Position numbers and translations under genes: made by a program. Under the pieces are notes generated by a model. It searched no databases and was not told the origin of the DNA. It saw only the letters and a program-made list of their open reading frames with translations. DNA of 64,000 nt from Phoronis australis (Eukaryota > Phoronida > Phoronidae): contig NMRA01000745.1 in the NCBI GenBank assembly GCA_002633005.1, positions 64,158-128,157 on the forward strand, in the 5' to 3' direction. Shown piece by piece: positions 40,301 through 48,194 of the stretch; position 1 is the stretch's first letter; the number at the start of each line of letters is the position of its first letter.

Positions 40301-42623
40301 TGGTAATGGAATGTTGTCAAGCAAATTGTTATCAGTGTTGAATGTTTCTCCAAGGGGTACTTGGGTTTCACATGATGTCTTTGTTTCACTATTTATTTTC
40401 AAGTTCATGATTATCTACGTTGGCCGAAGGGAATTGTAAAATTTTGCCAATGGGCCCTGATGATCAAACTCAAAAAGAAACATTCTATAGCCCTGACATT
40501 TACTGGGGTTTGTTTTATGAAGAGTCACGTTAAGTCACAATTTTGGTCTTACGCTCCACGTATCTATTCCTGAAATATATTTCGTCCTCACTTGAGCAAA
40601 AGTGCAAGCTCTCTGGGAGTATACACAAAAAATTCATTTCTTGGTTACTGTGATAATTTATATAAAGTAAATTATTTCTTGACAGTGATGCACTCATAAT
40701 TACTTGAGTAAAGACCTGTCGCAAGCTCCGCCCCCTAACGAAATGTCGGCACAGGAGCAATAAGTTTCACCCGGCAACGTTTTTGTCGGGTAAAATGGCG
40801 GCTTGGAAACGAAGGTGTGTCGAGAATGCAGCGTTCTGATTGGTCAATTAAGCTGTCACTCAAAATCCTGGCGATAGGTCAAATGAAGTAGATGCGTAAG
40901 ACCAAATTCCCGTCTTTTAAGTCTTAAACCACTTTCATGAAACAGGACCAGCCTCTAAACTAAATCACTAATTTGGTTTTCGTTGTTCCAAAATAGGGTA
41001 TCCACACTACTGTTGATCAATTTGTGTGCATTTTATTACTCGTAACTGGAACAATGCTGCTGTATAAGTAAATGAGAAGTTATGTTTTATATTTTTTTTA
41101 GACGACTTTCATAACAACCCAAAAGAACTGAGTGAATCTTTGATAAAGTGCATCAATCGCGAGGTTCGTGCTCTATCAGATGCTGGATGCAAACACATTC
41201 AAGTCGACGAGCCTTTGCTGGTGCGTATTCCGGAAGTGGCAATGGATTATGGTATCGACCATCCTAGGAGGTGCTTTTAAGGAGTGGACAGCGATGTGAC
41301 GAAGACAATCCATTTATGTTGCGGTTATCCTACACATCTGGTAACTGTTTTGTTAATACATTGTACTTTCATGTAAGCAATAAAGGTGCTTGTGTGGGTC
41401 GAATGGAATGCTTTTAACAGAAGATCAAGCAGATTACAAGAGTAAGCTTACTTAGTGATCCAGACAGGCTCGGCTATGTTATGTGCTTGAGGAACCTGGC
41501 TGCCGTGTTCCTCTGGGTTAAATCACCTGCGGAAGCTAACAGATTAGAAACTCGGCCTGTTTCACTGCACCTTTCTCTTTTTGACAAATGTATAGACGAA
41601 CCGCTGAAGTCAGGAAGTCTTGTTTGTCCGGAACCACGATGGTATACCGAGGACAATAACTGGCGAGTTTTCGAACCGATTACAATTATTTCCTCGTAAA
41701 AAAATTATCAGGATTACTTTGGCCCGAAACTAATGCGATAAAAATAGGTCAAAACAAATGCGTTAAGGTTCGATTTTCTGATACACCGGTTAACTCATTT
41801 GGTTTTAGAGCTGTAAAATCTCACTGTTTCTAGAAATATACTTGATTTCAATCCCTTAACGTATTAAATCTGGTGTCGCATATTTCTTTTCTCACGTTAG
41901 TGATCTGTGAGTTTAGAAAGAACTGGTACTTTGCTATTGCTTGAAGTCAGATTCCATAAGTTAGCTTGGCCAGGGAGATGTACATGTACATGTACTTGGC
42001 TAGCATTGCTTCAAGCCATAACGAACTATCAGTTCTACTGTAGTGCAAGGACTCGAGTAAGAAAGCTGTTGACAACGTTTCATAACACATTTCTATTTTT
42101 GCATGTGCAACGTAGGATGCTGAGAACTATCTCAAGGCAGAGCAAAAGGTGTATTTTGACCTGGCAGAAAAGCTTGACAACGCTGGTTTCGACGAAAGTA
42201 TGTGATATTTAATTATTGTCTATTCACATTACGAACAACAATAGCTTGGTTTGTAACTCACACATATCTGCTTCAAACCTGACATTCAACAATAAACTTT
42301 ACGAATTAGAAGCCTTTTATTTTGTTTTATTTTGTTTAACTTAAAATGATATTCTTTCAGTTTCCATCGAAGATGCTTGGCGATACAACGACCTCTCATT
42401 ACTCGACAAGTTCAAGAAATCTACCATTGTTTTCGGGGTTCTTTGCATCGCGAGAAGTCAAGTGGAAACCGTCGACGAAATTGAGAAAAGAATCAAAGAC
42501 GCTCTTAGTCATATTACCAGAGAAAGGCTCGTGATAGCACCCGACTGCGGCTTGGGGTTTCTTCCTAAAGACATCCTTCTCAGTAAACTGAAAAACATGG
42601 TGGAGGCGGCTACGAAATGTTGA
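31312..42623 (+). CDS. Cobalamin-independent methionine synthase-like protein (MetE C-terminal domain type), disrupted
   Basis: Exons: 31312-31324 (tentative), 33331-33471, 35300-35408, 36933-36989 (tentative), 41102-41340, 42116-42197, 42361-42623. The product matches the short, stand-alone MetE C-terminal-domain family: TTVIGSYPKPAYLKIPDWF at the N-terminus, GIDVVTDGELGRENY, GCKHIQVDEPLL, HLCCGYPTHL, ISIEDAWRYNDLSLLDKF, and RLVIAPDCGLGFLPKDIL near the C-terminus. In the E. coli MetE family, His and Cys of HxC and the Cys of PDCG bind the catalytic zinc; all three are present. The full enzyme methylates homocysteine with methyltetrahydrofolate; the short animal homologues lack the N-terminal half and their substrate is not settled. 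Two faults appear: about 65 residues expected between SR (36989) and DFHNNP (41104) were not found, and TAA at 41278-41280 interrupts the exon. It may be a pseudogene, a null allele, or affected by assembly error. Confidence 0.85.
31960..32520. other. AT-rich intron segment dense in TAATTA-type sites
   Basis: TTAATTA, TTAATAAATT, GTAATTAG, TTAATAATGAATTAC, CGATTAATTTG, GCAATTAATTC and AGTAATTAATG lie within 560 bp of intron 1 of the MetE-like gene. These are homeodomain-core-like words, but base composition alone may explain them. Confidence 0.35.
32617..32700 (-). repeat. Possible tRNA-derived SINE head
   Basis: On the minus strand AGGCGTAGTGGC (32668-32657) resembles an RNA polymerase III A box and GGGTTTGAGTTGG (32639-32627) a B box. 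Their spacing is shorter than in a tRNA, so the call is tentative. Confidence 0.35.
33331..33471 (+). CDS. MetE-like exon 2
   Basis: 141 nt, acceptor TTGCACAG|GCCCCC, donor TTGG|GTGAGT. Carries RTTVIGSYPKPAYLKIPDWF, the family N-terminal signature. Confidence 0.88.
33660..33785. repeat. Inverted-type short repeat around GTGCACCAC / CACTTTTTTCAGTGC
   Basis: GGGCGGTGCACCACTTTTTT and CAGTGCTACGCCGC recur 90 bp later as CCCCCACTTTTTTCAGTGC and TGCGCCGCCC, flanking a GGCTTTAGCCCCCC core. Lies in intron 2 of the MetE-like gene. Confidence 0.4.
35300..35408 (+). CDS. MetE-like exon 3
   Basis: 109 nt, acceptor TTTCACAG|AGGATC, donor TTCTG|GTAAGT. Encodes LGIDVVTDGELGRENYVFDF. Confidence 0.88.
35607..35945 (+). 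repeat. Direct repeat of a ~115-bp unit
   Basis: ACAGTCCTGCGC...CCTTTCGACATAGAAC through GTGGGTAGTTGTTTACATT occurs at 35607-35720 and again at 35832-35945, 225 bp apart and about 90% alike. The second copy runs into the block duplicated around the N at 36296. Confidence 0.7.
35885..36295 (+). repeat. Left copy of a 411-bp duplication ending at N 36296
   Basis: From TTGATTTCAATTTCACG to CTCCGTTACGCTACA, nearly identical to 36298-36710. Differences seen include GGGCAG/GGGTAG and TTTAAAAAAC/TTTACAAAAC. The copy stops exactly at the N. Confidence 0.9.
36298..36710 (+). repeat. Right copy of the 411-bp duplication after N 36296
   Basis: Starts within two bases of the N. Continues past 36710 into unique sequence, whereas the left copy has unique sequence only upstream. 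That is the pattern of two overlapping contig ends. Confidence 0.9.
36933..36989 (+). CDS. MetE-like tentative exon 4
   Basis: Acceptor GGTTCTTAG|GTGGGA and phase fit exon 3. It gives WDDSIGGPMNYKRVKNVSR, loosely like the LxGxDxxNxxxKxxRNG segment that follows in relatives. The donor could be AGCAG|GTAGAA (36989) or AAC|GTGAGC (36981). Confidence 0.45.
37205..37320 (+). repeat. Polypyrimidine tract
   Basis: About 115 bp of almost pure C/T with TTTCTTTC, CCCCCTG and TTCTTCTTTCC runs. Lies in the MetE-like gene. Confidence 0.7.
37511..38089. mobile_element. Foldback element with ~240-bp inverted arms
   Basis: The left arm (37511-~37755) and the reverse complement of the right arm (~37850-38089) match over their length: GACTAGGAATTCCACGGGTG, ATCAAACACA, AGCAATTGTTC, TTCTTCTGATA, TGTCCTGCTCCAGCGA and CACAAAATTCTTCCC. 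The spacer is about 95 bp. No coding capacity was seen; the two similar short ORFs it produces are a by-product of the arms. It sits in the gap where the MetE-like gene lacks its expected central exon. Confidence 0.8.
38350..39160 (-). CDS. Tentative 5' part of a gene for a secreted protein (2 exons)
   Basis: Exon 39001-39160 starts with ATG and a signal-peptide-like KKLTHIPAVVFAIVIG, then RSLIDCASLHWLTHQEFCDL, and ends GTCG|GTACGT in phase 1. A possible second exon 38350-38442 (acceptor GTCGACAG|GACATG, donor GCAGTAG|GTGAGA) keeps the frame and gives KPLSDCVTAVSAKERPPSCP. Both introns are phase 1, as is common for extracellular modules. No family is recognised, and the pair lies antisense within an intron of the MetE-like gene. 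It could be a chance ORF. Confidence 0.27.
39161..40505. other. Unassigned intron DNA of the MetE-like gene
   Basis: No exon matching the missing MetE segment and no clear repeat found. Confidence 0.4.
40506..40948. mobile_element. MITE family C, ~440 bp with terminal inverted repeats
   Basis: The left end TGTTTTATGAAGAGTC...TTTGGTCTTACGC (40511-40553) matches the reverse complement of the right end GCGTAAGACCAAA...TTTCATGAAACAGG (40892-40948). TGTTTYATGAA, TTAAGTC/TTAAGAC and TTTGGTCTTACGC are in the same order. No ORF inside. Lies just upstream of exon 5 of the MetE-like gene. Confidence 0.65.
41102..41340 (+). CDS. MetE-like exon 5, with in-frame TAA at 41278
   Basis: 239 nt, acceptor TTTTTTTAG|ACGACT, donor CATCTG|GTAACT. 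Encodes LSDAGCKHIQVDEPLLVRIP, then DYGIDHPRRCF, stop, GVDSDVTKTIHLCCGYPTHL. Homology continues without a gap across the stop; relatives have RCFxGV, so one base change (for example GAA to TAA) explains it. Confidence 0.85.
42116..42197 (+). CDS. MetE-like exon 6
   Basis: 82 nt, acceptor ACGTAG|GATGCT, donor GAAA|GTATGT. Encodes YLKAEQKVYFDLAEKLDNAG. Confidence 0.85.
42361..42623 (+). CDS. MetE-like exon 7 (terminal)
   Basis: 263 nt, acceptor TTTCAG|TTTCCA, stop TGA at 42621. Carries SIEDAWRYNDLSLLDKFKKS and VIAPDCGLGFLPKDILLSKL. No disruption is seen in this exon. Confidence 0.9.
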
Positions 42624-42643
42624 ACACGCGTTATTCTCGAGGA

Positions 42644-42649
42644 AATAAA
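42644..42649 (+). other. Candidate polyadenylation signal of the MetE-like gene
   Basis: AATAAA in GAGGAAATAAATATGG, 20 bp after the MetE-like stop codon. Close, but a usable distance. Confidence 0.4.
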
Positions 42650-45054
42650 TATGGTCAGTCTCCATAGGATACATGTAGCTCTAAAAACCCTTCGCCCCCC
42701 TCGACCCACAACCCAAAAAGCCCTCGACCCAGTCAATGCAAGCTCGACTGGATCTGAATATAGAACCAGCGCTGACTTGCAGGACCAGGGAGTTGGGCCG
42801 TGATCTCGGCTGGGTTTTTCCTGTTTTTTTGAAATTCAGGAAGTCTATATTCGGCAAGTTTGAAAGCCAAAAACAGAAACAAACAACGCGACCAAATCAA
42901 ATGAAAGACCCGCTACCAACGTTACAAATGTTGTTCTCGGCAGAGCGTAATCGTCTCGTCTGATCTTGAGTGAATAGCAGATTCAATTTGGTTGTGGAGA
43001 GAGCGAGGAACCTACAGAACTGTAATTTCATCAATAAATGCAGTTTGATGAAACAAACTCTTGACTAAACGTATATTCTAAACGAGTATACAACAGAAAG
43101 CAAATAATTAAAATGTAAAATTATGTACATTCGCGTTACCGTACTCTTTACCTAAGTGTAGTAGAACTGGACCATGGGTAGCCGCTGGTGTAACTATTTC
43201 CGTAACAACAATACCGCGCTCTCAGTGCCTTATTTCAGATCACGTTCTCACGCCACTTAAATCACCAGACTAGAGCAAGAGCAGACTCGCGTGTAGGCTT
43301 GTACGTCCTACGGGATAGTCACTCAGCGGCATACATGTGTTGTGAAGCGTGACTTCCGGTTGTGATGACTGGTACACTCAGATAAAGCCTCTCTAAGCCG
43401 CTGGCCAAGCAGCAATTTCCTCTTTATCGCATGGTTTAGACGCTTGGTCGTCGCACGTGCAACCTGGGTTAAAGTCCCACCGGAGACACCGAAATTGTCT
43501 ACACATGTAGTTCGATGCAATATGTAGGAATTGCAAAAACACACCTGTTGCCTCGAGTCGAGGGGCTGTGCGTCGAGGGGGTCGTTGGTCGAGAAGTGTG
43601 AGCAGTCAATGAGTTTGTGGATCGAAGGGTTTTTGGAACTATCCGTTTCCAAGTGATTAAGAACTGCTCCTAAGCACTGTATCACTGGCAATTTCCCCAG
43701 CTCGTTGCATTTATATTACCCATGTGCAGTATGCGGCAAACCACGTGACTTTTGGTCAGCTGATGATATTACACGCCGCACATCTAGTGAACGTCTTGCT
43801 TTGGATACAATGACTGGTCTCGAGAAAAGTGCAATATTTTGCACGTGTGAAGCACTTGTACTGTACGCGGCTTGATTTTAGATAAGATTTTAAATTACAA
43901 AGACGGATATAGGGGCTCATCCCCACTTCAACCCCTCACAGACAGAGAGGGGCAAGAAAAAACTCGATCGTTTTCCTTCGAAAAATATGATATGTTTGTA
44001 TGCCCTCTCCCTTACGACATCCTACATGTAGAACCGTCAGCACATTATTAACTGAACCAGAGCTGAATTTTGAATAATTTTAGAAGAAATTTAAGGAATT
44101 TTTGATTGATTTAAACCATTCGATTAACACACCCAATAAAAGTACGAACAGCATGCAAGTGAATAACCAACTAATTTATTTCGAGTTTTTAGAAAGGTAA
44201 TTGCGAATTAAATACAGTTACATCTAGTAGCGTTTAATTAGAGCCCCAATTATATTCTCATGTTTTTTACTACATTCAACACGGAGTCAAGTAACAGAGC
44301 ACATTTTTCGCATTTTCTCAATTCAAGTGAGCTGAGCCTAAATGTTGACCATTGCGTCCAAGTAGGGGGTGCACTTTAATCGTTCCCGTACAGGCGCATG
44401 CTCCTTATTTCAAATAGGGCTGTCCCAGATTTTCACAGCGACACTCGAATCTCACCGCATTACCAGTAATACCGTGAATATTTGCTGCCTCGTTTTCTTG
44501 CCGCTGGGGTTTCAAATGTTATTTATTGCTTTCTGATTCTTGAAAAGATTTTTTCTCGGTTGCATTACTCAATTTGCCCTACCAATGACAACGAAGTATT
44601 TCTGCTGTACTGTGGACAGCAACTCCGACGTGGGGAAGTTTGATAAACTGAAAAAATACCCAGAGATGGCGTGATCTGAATTTCTTCTCCTTTCCGACAT
44701 CAATGAGAGACAAAAAATGCGAGTGACGTCCAAAACAAGGTCACGAATTTTCTTAACTCCGGGACAAGGGAGAGTTCTATCGCCGTGTAATCCGGGACTG
44801 TCCTATTAGGTAGATTAAACAAACCAATTCACGTCCGTGTCCCATGTAAGAGGACAGGAGAGTTGTACATGTACGTGTATAAACCAACATTTTTCGAAAT
44901 GCAGAAGGGCCCAAATGAGTATCTGCATTTCATATGGTAATACCTGCGTTTTTATTGACTTATATACGATGTTAATGAATTTAAGTTCATAAAATGTGGT
45001 CTAAAATAAACTAGGCCTTCTAAAGTGGACACGTCAGAGCAAAGCGATCAAAAT
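42650..45054. other. Intergenic DNA between the MetE-like gene and the PAN gene
   Basis: No exon or RNA gene recognised. Missing 3' exons of the minus-strand PAN gene could lie here or further right. Confidence 0.4.
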
Positions 45055-45115
45055 ATCACAAGAAGTAAACAGACGGGAGTCGGAATTCGGTCCAACAAAA
45101 ACAGGCAGGGCCAAT
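45055..45115. repeat. Fragment of dispersed repeat family D
   Basis: ACAAGAAGTAAACAGACGGG and TCGGAATTCGGTCCAACAAA are the reverse complement of the block at 24080-24120. Confidence 0.55.
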
Positions 45116-45156
45116 TCGTGTAGCATGCACAGACGGCATGTGGCGTGTTCTGATGC

Positions 45157-45316
45157 TGTGGCAGATTTAGGGGGGACACAAGAGCCATGCCCCCCGCCCC
45201 CCTTAAACTTCTTCCAGATTCATTTTGGCAATTCGGGGGTGGGGATTTCTGGGGGCAAAATCCGGGCCAATACTCTGTCCTAAACCCTCTAATCCAAAAT
45301 CTTGGATTCGCTCCTG
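45157..45316. repeat. MITE family B, near-complete copy
   Basis: Starts GTGGCAGATTTAGGGGGG and ends TCCAAAATCTTGGATTCGCT. Centre has GCCATGCCCCCC, GGCAATTCGGGGGTG and GGGCCAATACTCTG. A short second end (GGCGGATTTAGGGGGAC) lies at 45523-45540. Confidence 0.65.
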
Positions 45317-45540
45317 TAATGATATTTCTTTGCATTAGGTACACACCGAGTTTGAGCGGGACCTTAAACCAGGTGCTGAAATTTGCTGTTACTGAGCAAA
45401 TGATATACCGTCGAAAAAGGCGCATGGGCGTTTTCGGATAATCCTGCAGACATTTGTTTGTTCTGGTTTGTTATTGTGTATATATCGTGTGACGTACCAG
45501 CGTCGATATGACACAGGCACATAGGCGGATTTAGGGGGAC

Positions 45541-47296
45541 AGGGGGCTGCGGAAAAAAGGAAACAGTAAGAGCGTGAGGAAATACTGATTTTATCAACTA
45601 ACTCCCGGTAAGAAAAATGGAAGATTCAACAATGTGGGGGGTAGGGCTCAGAGCCGATTGGAGACAGTCGGCGCAATCAGTTCCTCCATTGTTTTTAGTC
45701 GCCCCACATCTCCAGAAACTCGACTTCACCCTACATTTTAGGCTCGGCCTGCACACGCAATCGTGCTTTGCGTGATTCACCGAGACAAAATGTCGGATCT
45801 CCCCTTATGATATCCTACATCCACCACTGGGACTAATGTCGGTATTTTTGTTTGGAGTCAACTTTCAGCATAGTAAACGGTTGGCAGTTGTGGTTGAGGA
45901 TTAAAATAAAACCGTTTCATGGTCGAAAACTATGCATAGATAATGGCGTTTAGGCCGTATCTTTGTGTTGGGTATGGAGTTTTTTATAGGTCTAAGCCTT
46001 TGTGCATGTGCATTTGTTGGTCGCACTTTATGTCGTTTGTGGAATCTCCAGGCATAATTATACATGTATGTCGTCTATCGGATTTTAACCGGCGGACCTA
46101 GTCCACTTTTTTGTTTTATTCAAAAATATCTTACGTGTATTAAATTTGAAATGAATCACTAGAAATTGTTATACGTGAATCTTGAATTTTCCCAGTGCTA
46201 AATTATTCATGCACAGAACATTGGATAATTGGATTGACCTAATAAGACACGAAAGGCTCATGTAACTAACAATCCGTTTGGGAGTTTCACGTATGCTTAG
46301 TCTTGACAAAGATAGCCATTGCATCCGCTGTGCCCAGCTCAGGTCCGTCTACAAAACATAAAGGGATATCCATTATGCAGAACATTGGAAAGGAATTGAT
46401 TATAATTTGCATTCTGTGCGAACTCGTTAGTGATATACAGCTATTCCCTAATAATCAAACACGTACATTCATCACTAGACTAATGGGAAAATGCCATAAT
46501 CTAGAAACGCTCTACAAGAGTGAGAATCCTCTTGTCGAAACGAAAATGGCTATTAGGCATGTTTTAGAGGTCAAATTCACTTGAAAAAGGGCGTCGACGG
46601 ATTGATCTCTCACATCACTGGGTCATGACACATTAAATCCGTCCTTCAGTTACGCAGATATCTTCCGAAAACACTCTTCTCCACAGAAGAAGTGAACGCA
46701 TCCCTTGTCGAGATTGAAGTGGCCATAGTGTTGCATCTATGAAATCTGCTCGAAAATCAACTAGTACTGGCGTATTGTTGTCAAATACCGTGTGTAAAGT
46801 ACTGTATGTGCTTTAGCTGTACACAAATCAACCAGAAAATCTTCTGCAAAAATGCCGAAACACTAAAGCCCTCCCCCTTGCCCCTTAGCGATGCCCTACG
46901 TCCTTGTGCCAAATTTCATCAAAATACAAATAGATTTCGTGGTAGCGAGGAGACGGCAACTGGACAAACGGCCAATTGGCCATGGAGGGGTGCTGTATTA
47001 GCCAATCAAGTGATGCCAGCACACATCTGTTACATTCCTCTGTCCCAGGTGTTGGATTGGAATCTGTACAAAGTTTTTCACATATCCACAATCGCTCATC
47101 CTCTCAGCAAGGAAAACCCTTGTCGAGACCAAAATGGTCTCCAAGAGGTGCTGCAGTGGTCTTATCTGCCAATATAAACGATTGTTGCCGAAGCATTGTT
47201 GTCACATACATTAGTGTAGAGATTTAGGTAAATCTATCAATTTCTTCTCTAGATATTACCCGGAAACGCTAGTCTTCCCTAAACTACAGCTGAAAA
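45541..47296. other. Unassigned DNA left of the duplicated block
   Basis: No exon recognised. The last exon or exons of the PAN gene are expected between the MetE-like gene and 48013 but were not found. Confidence 0.4.
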
Positions 47297-47704
47297 AACC
47301 TTGTCGGGACCGCAACGGTGTGGCTGTATTTGTCGAATACGCCAGAAAACCGATTTGGGCCAGCGCGTTCTCGTCACATACCTCTGTGTCAAGTTTTTTT
47401 GGCGTCCATCGATTCTATCAGAGATGTGTTACTCAGAGAGTAATACATTTCTAGTTCTAGTGATGACATTCGGATTCGCTATTCCTCCAAAAAATACTGA
47501 AAAGACCCACTTACCTGCCCATGAGGTCGAGACAGATTGAAAAGTTTGATGGCGCGAAAACGTACAATTCCTCGGAAGAAACCATGTTTCCTTATTTACA
47601 TGTCTGGTTTCATTTAACTTGTTTTCGTTTTATTTTACTAACATAATTAGGAAACGGCGATAGCTGTTTAAGGGTATACATGTACTGTCACTCTTGTAGG
47701 CCAA

Positions 47705-47963
47705 TCTCGCACCCTGCCTAAAATAGAGGGGCTCGAATTTCTCGGTATAGGTGTATGTGGTCTTTTCGCTGTAAAATGAACACGAGGACTATAAAAACGC
47801 GGTACTGGGTCCAGACCAATGGATCATGCAATCGCGCCGAATTCTTGTGGACTTTGTCTCGTTTTTTTCGGACTTTTTCGTTCTCTGGGGCGGACCTTTT
47901 TCCCCACTTCGTCGAATGGGGGACTCGTTCGAGCTCCTTTAGTCTCCTCTGGGTGCGCGCATG
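47705..47963. repeat. MITE family A copy in the left duplicate
   Basis: Ends TCTCGCACCCTGCCTAAAAT and CTGGGTGCGCGCATG are imperfect inverted repeats. Inside are GGGGCTCGAATTTCTCGG, GGACTTTTTCGTTCTCTGGG and CCACTTCGTCGAATGGGGG. Confidence 0.7.
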
Positions 47964-48012
47964 TAGGTAGAATTATTTTGGTTCATGTATGTTATATCAG
48001 TGTGAATTTTAC

Positions 48013-48194
48013 CTATTGCAGAGCTCCACTTCATCTTGGTCGGAGTCTTACTGTACCAAAACTGTGGGTAGTTGGAAACTCCGTTCTCCCAATCACAAAC
48101 ACCTTCACCGTCTATTACAGCGACCCATCCTGTGTCTTTGTCACAGCTCTCGTACGCGGTACTGATGAAAAATCGGCGGTGGGTAGTATATTCC
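48013..48194 (-). CDS. PAN gene exon 4, version in the left duplicate
   Basis: Also 182 nt with intact splice sites. Differs at the protein level as EYTT for GHTT, CDKD for CDTD, WENG for WENR and SSAI for SSAL. Confidence 0.78.

Noticed and set aside
41278-41280. Selenocysteine or programmed recoding at the MetE-like stop
   Set aside because: The codon is TAA, not TGA, and relatives do not have selenocysteine here; a nonsense change or an error is simpler.
43323-43691. 122-codon minus-strand ORF
   Set aside because: No domain, signal peptide, or splice context; composition does not differ from the surrounding noncoding DNA.
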